The notes beneath the pieces are model-generated. The model made no database searches and was not told where the DNA came from. It saw only the letters and a program-made list of their open reading frames with translations. Positions 55,348 through 64,000 of a DNA stretch of 64,000 nt are shown here, one piece after another; the stretch's first letter is position 1, and each line of letters begins with the position of its first letter. Source of the stretch: Saxidomus purpurata (taxonomy: Eukaryota; Mollusca; Bivalvia; Venerida; Veneridae); assembly GCA_022818135.1 (NCBI GenBank), contig JAFMSR010000016.1:8175149-8239148 (forward strand). Direction: 5' to 3'. Position numbers and translations under genes: made by a program.

Positions 55348-55683
55348 GACAACCTAAGAAGCCAGATCCCCCAAATATGGTTGTAGAAACGGTTCAATTT
55401 AACCCAAGCGTGTGTTCTTGCGGGAAGCATGATTGTGGACCGAGATGCAGGTTGGAGAGAAGGGTCGAATAAAGGAATGTCTCGTACCAAGATGAAAATG
55501 AAACAAAGCGCTGAATGGACAGAACGAGAAGCGAGTGTGAGTATGAATAAAGAGGATACTACCGAAATCAATGGTGTTGAAGATGGTCAGAACAAAAGTG
55601 TCACCGAAGAAGATAACAGTACTAATAAGAATATAATTCACAAGGATGACAAGCTGAAGATTAAGATAGAAAAGTTAGCGTAA
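55348..55683 (+). pseudogene. Possible Cys-rich terminal exon with frameshift
   Basis: After an AATACAG acceptor the frame reads QPKKPDPPNMVVETVQ and CSCGKHDCGPRC, then reaches TAA at about 55470. In another frame a hydrophilic Lys/Glu-rich stretch (MSRTKMKMKQSAEW through DKLKIKIEKLA) continues to a stop at 55683. The two halves could be one exon with a one-base shift, or chance. Family not recognised. No upstream exon found. Confidence 0.3.
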
Positions 55684-55894
55684 ATGGCAGTTGTGGCAGT
55701 AATATTGGTAGCAATCTCCATACCCCGTTATCTAAGTGCCAAACAGGTTAACAAGACAAATGATCCCCCGTAGTCACTGCAAAACCCATGCAAACTTCTT
55801 TAAATACTGTTTTTCTCCAATACCACAGTCATGTGGAATAGGTTACCCTCGCATATCGTTGTTTTTAAACCTATTCTTTTAGTGTTTTTTAACA

Positions 55895-58800
55895 TAAGAA
55901 CAGACTGGCAGGCAGGCAGGTAGGCATACAATAAGACTGACAGAAAGACAATCAGACAATTAAACGGACAATAAGACAGACAATAAGACAGACGGACATT
56001 AAGACAGACAGCAAGACAGACAGACAATAAGACAGACAGACAAAAAAAACAGACAAACAGACAATAAGATAGACACCATGACTGAGAGACAATATAACAG
56101 AGAGTCAACAAGAAACGCGGTAGTGCCGCTAAAGCAGGTTTAAACGGCGCCTGTAGAAACCTTGACACCCCGTCACCCCCTAGAATGTTTTTCGCTTAAA
56201 ACAATTTAAAAAATGACCTGAAAATTATTGATTTTGCATAAAACAATCTATAAACTAAAACAAAAATTAAATCTATTTTAGTAACAGTGACCTTGACCCT
56301 AGTGACCCCGAATGCAAAATCAAGCTTCCTCTTCACGCAAGCTACCTTCACACTAAGTTTCATTACAATTGGTCGCTCCTAACTTGAGTTATTGGGCGGA
56401 AACCATTTTTCTATTTTTAGTAACAGTGCCCTTGACCTTGACCCTAGTGACCCCAAATGCAATTCAACGCTTTGTCTCCACGCAAGTTTCGCATAGTTTC
56501 GTTGCCATTAATTACTCTTCATTTGAGTTATTGAGCGGAAACCTTTTTTTCTATTTTTAACAGTGCTCTTGACTTTGACCCTAGTAACCTCCAATACAAT
56601 CCAAAGCTTTGTCGCTATGCAAGCTACCTACACATCAAGTTTCATTGCAATTGGTCACTCCTTACTAAATTTATTGTGCCAAAATCAATTTTTGACGCCT
56701 GCAAAACAATAAGATAGACAATATGACAGAGAGACAATATGACAAAGAGTCAATAAAACAGACAAGATAAAAAGACAAACAAACAGACAGTCAGACAAAC
56801 ATACAATAAGACAGACTGACAATAAGATAGACAGAAAATAAGACAGACAAGTAAACAAGACTTTAAGGCAGATAAAAGACAGTTAGACAATAAGGCAATG
56901 AGACAGAAAGAAAATAAAACAAACAGACAATAAAACAGACAATAAAACAAACAGACAGGAAAAAAACCAGACTGACATACAATTAGACAGACAGATAATA
57001 AGACAGTAAAACAATAAGACAGACAGAAAATAAAACGTACAGAAAATAGAACAAACAATTAAACAAACAGATAGACACACAAACAGACTGACATACAATA
57101 AGACAGACAATAAAAGAGACAGATAATAAGACAGACAATAAGATAAGACTATTCAACATACAATAATACGAACAGACAGACAGACAAAAAAACAGACATA
57201 TATAGGCAATAGAAATGACAATAAGACAGACTATAAGGCAGATAGATAATAAGACAGTTAGACAATAAGACTGATATACAATAAAACACAGACAAACAGA
57301 CAATAAGACAGACAATAAGACAGACAATAAGACAGACAGACAATAAGACAGACAATAAGACAGACAGACAATAAGACAGACAATAAGACACACAGACAAT
57401 AAGACAGACAATAAGACACACAGACAATAAGACAGACAGACAATTGATAAGACAGACAAACAGACAATAAGACAGTCAATAAGACAGACAGATAATAAAT
57501 CAGGAAGACAAAAAGACAGACATACAATGAAGCAGACTATACCAAGGACAGACAATAACACAAACAATAAGACAGACGGACATAAAGACAAACAAAAGTA
57601 GAACAGGTAATAAGACAAACAGACAGCCACACAAACAGACATATAGACAAACAGATATACACATAAAAAGACAGACAAAAATATAAGACTTTAACATAGA
57701 CAATAAGACAGACCGACAATAAGAGAAACAGACAATAAAACAGTAAGATAGACATTCAATAAGACAGACAAACAATAAAACAGACAGATAATAAGACAAA
57801 ATTACAATGAACAAACAGACAGACAGTAAAACAGAAAAAAGACGGACATACATATAGACAAACAATAATACAATAAAACAGACAGACGGACAACAAGAAC
57901 AACATAAAACAATAAGACAGACACACAAACAGTAAGTTAGACAATAAGACAGACAGACTATAACACAGACAGACAATAAGACAGACAATTAGACAGACAG
58001 ACAATTAGTTCGACAGTAAATAAGACAGACGGACATTAACACAGACAGACATAGTATAGACAAAAAGACAGATGGACATTAGGACAGACAGACAATAAGA
58101 CAGACATACGAAAAACATACAGACAATAAGAGAAACAGACAACAAAATGATAAGGCAGACAATTAGACAATAAGAAAGACATACAGACAAAAATACAATA
58201 AACAGACAAACTATAGTTAAGAAAAAAGCAAGAATATAAGACAGACAAAAAGACAAACAGACAATAAACATAATAAGATTGTTAAGACAATCATTAAATA
58301 GACACCAATAAAACAGACAGACAATAAGACAGACAGAGAATAAGACAAAAATACAATGGACAGACAGATAGGATAGAAAAAATAAGACTGTAAGACAGTT
58401 AGACAATAAGAGAAAAAAAACATACAATACCACAGATAGACAATAAACAGACAGACAATAAGATAAACATAAAACAATAAGACAGACACACAGACAGTAA
58501 GACTGACAGACAATATGACAGACAAACAGAAAATAAGACAGACATAATAACATGCATACAAACAGAATATGAGACAGACAATAAGACAGACAGACAATAA
58601 CACAGAAAAAAGACAGACATACATATATACAAACAAGTATACAATAACAGACAGACTGACGGACAGACGTCCCTGCGTAGGCATTTTTATGAAGGACGGA
58701 TGGACAATGAAACAATAGGGCAGTTAAGAAAGACAGACAATAAGACAGACAGACTATAACACAGACAGACAATAAGACAGACAGATAGTAAGACAGACTA

Positions 58801-61800
58801 ACAATAAGACAGACGGACATTAACACAGACAATAAGACAGACGGATAATAAAACAGACAGAAAATAAGACAGACATACAATAAAACAGACAATGAAATAA
58901 AAAGAAAGACAATAAGAAAGACAATAAGACAATGGGAAAGGCAGACCGACAAAAAGACAAACTATAATGTAGACATAAAAAAACAAGAATATAAGACAGA
59001 CAAAAAGAGGAACAGACAAGAAACAATAAAGACATCAATAGAACAGACAGAAAATAAGACAGACAGAGAATAAGACAAAAATACAATGGACATACAGACA
59101 GACTAAAGGACACAAAATATGACTATTAGAAAGTTAGACAATAAAAGAAACATACAATACGACAGATAGACAATAAACAGCAGACAATTCGACAAACATA
59201 AAACAATAAGACAGACACACAGACAGTTAGATAGACAGACATTAAGACAGACATAATGACATACATAGAAACAGAATATAAGACAGACAATAAGACAGAC
59301 AGACAATGACTCTGAAAAAACAGACGAACAGATAGATTTACAATTATACAGAAAGACAGACAGAAGGGCGGACGGACGGACAATAATACATACTGACAAT
59401 AAGACAGACAATAAGGCAGACATGTTATAAGACAGACAGACAATAAGACAGGCAATTAGACAGACAAACAATAGGACAGACAATAAGACAGACGGACAAG
59501 TTAACAGGCATACAAAAAGACAGACACACAATAAGACAGACAATAAAATAATAAAGAATATTACAGAGACAGACTATAACACAGACAGACAATAACACAG
59601 ACAGACTTTAACACAAACAGACAATAACACAGACAGACAATAACACAGACAGACAATAACACAGAAAGACTATTACAAAGACAGACAATATCACAGACAG
59701 ACTAAAACACAGAAAGACTTACACAGACAGACTATAACACAGACAGACTATAACACAGGCAGACTATAACACTGACAGAATATAACACAGACAGACAATA
59801 ACACAGACAGACTTTACACAGAAGGACAATTACACAGACAGACTATAACACAGACAGACTATTACACAGACAGACTACACACAGACAGACAATAACACAG
59901 ACGGACTATAATACAGGCGACTTTAACACAGACAGACTTTAACACAGACAGACTATAACACAGACAGACTATAACACAGACAGACTATAAAACAGACAGA
60001 CAATAACACAACGAGACTAAAACACAAACAGACTATAACACAGACAGACTATAACACAGACTTTAACATAGACAGACAAGAAAACACACAGACAATTAGG
60101 CAGACGGACATTTAGAGAAACAAATCATAAGAACGACGGTATTAAGAAAAACAGATAATAAGACAGACGGACATAAAGACAGACAGATAATTAAGCAGAA
60201 TATTAGACATACAATAAAACAGAGAATAAGTCACACAATAAGACTGACATAAAGATAAACAGACAATAAGACAGAAAAACTATAACACAGACATACTATA
60301 CGACAGATAGACAAACATACACATACAATAAGACAGACAGGCAATAACACAGTCATATTATAACACAGACAGACTATAACACAGACAGACAATAACACAG
60401 ACAGACTATAACACAGACAGACAATAATGCAGACAGATTATTAAACAGACAGACTGTAACACAGATAAACAAAAAATACACAGACAATAAGACAGACAGG
60501 ATATAACACAGTCATACTATAACACAGACAGACAATTACACAGACAGACAAGAACACAGACATAATATAACACAGACAGACTATAACAAAGACAGACAAT
60601 AACATAGACAGACTATAAAACAGACAGACAATAACACAGACAGACAAGAACACAGACAGACTATAACAAAGATAGAATATAACACAGACACACAATAAAA
60701 CAGACAGACAATTACACAGACAGACATAAACACAGACAGACTATTACAAAGACAGACTATAACACAGACAGACTATTACACAGACAGAATATAACACAGA
60801 CAGACTATTACACAGACAGACTATAACAAAGATAGACAATAACACAGACAGACTTTAACATAGACAGACTAGAACACAGGCAGACAATAACACAGACATA
60901 CTATAACACAGATTACATAAACCTTTCCCTTTACACTAATATTTTCCTTGATATGACATTAAAATTTATTACAGACAGACAAGAACACAGACAGAATATA
61001 ACACAGACAGGCAATAACACAGACAGACTATAACACAGACAGACTAAAACACAGACAGACAAGAACACAGACAGAATATAACAAAGATAGAATATAACAA
61101 AGATAGACAATAACACAGACACACAATAACACAGACAGACAATTACACAGACAGACATAAACACAGACAGACTATTACAAAGACAGACTATAACACAGAC
61201 AGACTATTACACAGACATAATATAACACAGACAGACTATTACACAGACAGACTATAACAAAGATAGACAATAACACAGACAGACTATAACAAAGACAGAC
61301 TATAACACAGACAGACTATAACAAAGACAGACTATTACACAGACATAATATAACACAGACAGACTATTACACAGACAGACTATAACAAAGATAGACAATA
61401 ACACAGACAGACTATAACAAAGATAGACTATAACACAGACAGACTATAACACAGACAGACTATTACACAGACACAATATAACACAGACAGACTATAACAC
61501 AGACAAACTATAACAAAGATAGACAATAACACAGACAGACTATAACAAAGATAGACAATAACACAGACAGACTATTACAAAGACAGACTATAACACAGAC
61601 AGACTATTACACAGACATAATATAACACAGACAGACTATTACACAGACAGACTATAACAAAGATAGACAATAACACAGACAGACAATAACACAGATAGAC
61701 TATAACACAGACAGACTTTAACATAGACTAGAACACAGACAGACAATAACACAGACATACTATAACACAGATTACATAAACCTTTCCCTTTACACTTCAA

Positions 61801-64000
61801 TATTTTCCTTGATATGACATTAAAATTTATTTATATGTCTTTGCAACAGTTTATTTTATAACAATTTAACTAATCATCTTCTTTGACAGACAGACAATTA
61901 CACAGATGGACTATAATACAAACAGATTTTAACACAGACAGCTATGATACAGACAGACTTTAACACAGACAGACTATAACACAAACAGACAATAACACAA
62001 CAAGACTTAAACACAGACAGACTACAACACAGACAGACTTTAACACAGACTTTAACATAGACAGACAATAAAACACTCAGACAATTAGGCAGATGGACAT
62101 TTAGAAGAACAAATAATGAGAAAGACGGACATTTAGACAGACAGATAATAAGAAAGACGGGTATTAAGACAGACAGATGATAAGACATACGGACATAAAA
62201 CAAACATACAATTAAACAGAATATACCACAGACTATAACACAGACAATAACATAACAAGACTATAACACAGACAGACTACAACACAGATTTTAACACAGA
62301 CAGACAATAAAATACACAGACAATTAGACAGACGGACATTAAGACAGAAAGACAATTTGACAGACAGACAATAACACAGACACATTATAACACAGACAGA
62401 CTTTAAAACAGACAGACAATAAAACAGACAAATTATAACACGGACAGACTGTAACACAGGCAGACTATAAGACAGACAATAACACAGACAGACTATTAGA
62501 CAGACAGACAAGAACACAGACAGAATATAACACAGACAGACTATTACACAGACAGACAATAACACAGACAGACTATAACACAGACAGACTATAACACAGA
62601 CAGACTAAAACACAGACAGACTTTAACACAGACAGACTATAACACAGACAGACAATTACACAGACTGACTATAACACGGACAGACTATAATACGGACAGA
62701 CTATAACACGGACAGACTTTAACACAGACAGACTAAAAAACAGACAGACTATAACACAGACAGACTATAACACAGACAGACTACAACACAGACAGACTAA
62801 AACACAGACAGACTATAACACAGACATAATTTAACACGGACAGAAGATAACATAGACAGACTATAACATGGACAGACTATAACACGGACAGACTATAACA
62901 CAGACAGACTATAACACAAACAGACTTTAACACAGACACACTTTAACACAGACAGACTATAACACAGACAGACTATAACACAGACAGTTAATCACACAGA
63001 CAGACTATAACACAGACAGACTATAACACAGAAAGACTATAACACAGACAGACAATAACACAGACTATAATACAGACAGACTATACAATAAACAGACTGA
63101 CTATAACACAGACAGACTATAACACAGACAGACTATAACACAGACAGACTATAACACAGAAAGACTATAACAGAGACAGACAATAACACAGACTATAATA
63201 CAGACAGACTATACAATAAACAGACTGACTATAACACAGACAGACTATAACACAGACAGACAATAACACAGACAGACTTTAACACAGACAGACTTTAATA
63301 CAGACATACTACAACAAAGACAGACAATAACACAGACAGACTTTAACACAGACAATAACATAGACAAACTATAACACAGACAGACTATAACACAGATAGA
63401 CTATAACACAGACAGACTATAACACAGATTGTAACACAGGCAGACTTTAACACAGACAGACTATTACATAGACAGACTATAACATAGACAGACTATAACA
63501 TGGACAGACTATAACACGGACAGACTATAACACAGACAGACTATAACACAGACACACTTTAACACAGACACACTTTAACACAGACAGACTATAACACAAA
63601 CAGACTATAACACAGACAGATTATTACAAAGACAGACAATAACACAGACAGACTTTAATACAGACATACTATAACAAAGACAGACAATAACACAGACAGA
63701 CGTTAACACAGAAAATAACACAGACAAACTATAACACAGACAGACTATAACACAGATAGACTATATCACAGACAGATTATAACACAGATTGTAACACAGG
63801 CAGACTTTAACACAGACAGACTATTACATAGACAGACTATAACACAGACAAACTATAACACAGACAGACTTTAACACAGACTTTAACATAGACAGACAAT
63901 AAAACACACAGACAATTAGGCAGATGGACATTTAGAGGAACAAATAATGAGAAAGACGGACATTTAGACAGACAGATAATAAGAAAGACGGGTATTAAGA
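55895..64000. repeat. GACA-type satellite (12- and 16-bp periods), more than 8 kb
   Basis: From 55895 to about 59560 the unit is mostly AATAAGACAGAC / AATAAGACAGACAGAC. From about 59560 on it is mostly AACACAGACAGACTAT (16 bp). It continues past the window end. Higher-order copies are visible: 58200-58590 with 58960-59300; 60912-60975 with 61771-61835; 60061-60190 with 62047-62180 and 63872-64000. All long minus-strand open frames here (Cys/Leu/Val/Ser-rich) come from a stop-free unit and are not genes. Confidence 0.9.
56165..56712 (+). repeat. Island of a different tandem repeat inside the satellite
   Basis: Three degenerate units of about 138 bp, each with TAACAGTGACCTTGACCCTA and AAGTTTCATT..AATTGGTC, starting near 56278, 56420 and 56557. 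This is the dispersed molluscan GACCTTGACC family; it interrupts the GACA array. Confidence 0.75.

Noticed and set aside
56750..59543. Many minus-strand open frames of 70-315 codons rich in Cys, Leu, Val and Ser
   Set aside because: They are translations of the GACA satellite. The unit has no stop triplet on that strand and its 16-bp length cycles through all frames, so long open frames are expected by chance.
60441..62565. Further Cys/Val-rich minus-strand frames
   Set aside because: Same satellite origin; no start context, splice site or unique sequence.

Overview
The window is eukaryotic, AT-rich and intron-rich. It most resembles a bivalve mollusc: it is full of the dispersed repeats typical of clam and oyster genomes (AGGTCA-rich tandem units, GGGCC-hairpin tails, tRNA-derived SINEs, foldback MITEs), and it carries a local expansion of Mab-21/cGAS-like genes. 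The species assignment is inference.

The core is a cluster of four paralogous seven-exon genes: A (1881-6811, minus), B (18499-24087, minus), C (26460-40357, plus) and D (44799-49845, plus, 5' end lost in an assembly gap). I assembled the exon models by comparing paralogs. A, B and C are fully open, encoding 564, 595 and 552 residues. Each encodes a short N-terminus, one membrane helix ending in Cys-Cys-Cys, a nucleotidyltransferase core (GSSREGL...EFD, third acid in DVDIVPG) and a Mab-21 C-terminal helical domain. The best reading is membrane-anchored cGAS-like receptors (cGLRs), i.e. innate immune nucleotide second-messenger synthases. B and C lie head to head. C and D are a recent tandem copy that includes several kb of 3' flank.

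Upstream of A lies a 7.8-kb near-perfect palindrome (8840-16653) with two 3.89-kb arms around a 29-bp loop. It is bounded by the direct repeat CATAAA (6 bp, extendable to TCATAAAA) and has AGT...ACT ends. Each arm carries the same small genes: a C2H2-finger/acidic protein, a basic protein, a broken MYND finger, a Cys-rich finger-like protein and a finger fragment. Paralogous upstream flank of gene B lies on both sides of it. It therefore looks like one inserted element that is almost entirely inverted repeat, possibly a Polinton-like snap-back product.

Region by region: 1-974, last exon of a glutathione peroxidase (plus); 1881-6811, gene A; 8840-16653, palindromic element; 18499-24087, gene B, with paired MITEs in intron 4; 24088-26459, shared 5' region of B and C with a 75-bp tandem duplication next to the C start; 26460-40357, gene C, whose intron 1 holds a LINE split by a DNA transposon and whose intron 5 holds a TIR element absent from D; 40378-44269, repeat-rich flank; 44270-44769, gap; 44799-49845, gene D, with a damaged exon 2 and a multiplied exon-3 splice donor; 49866-54669, second copy of the flank with extra hairpin elements; 55348-55683, possible Cys-rich exon; 55895-64000, a large 12/16-bp-period GACA-type satellite with higher-order duplication running off the window.
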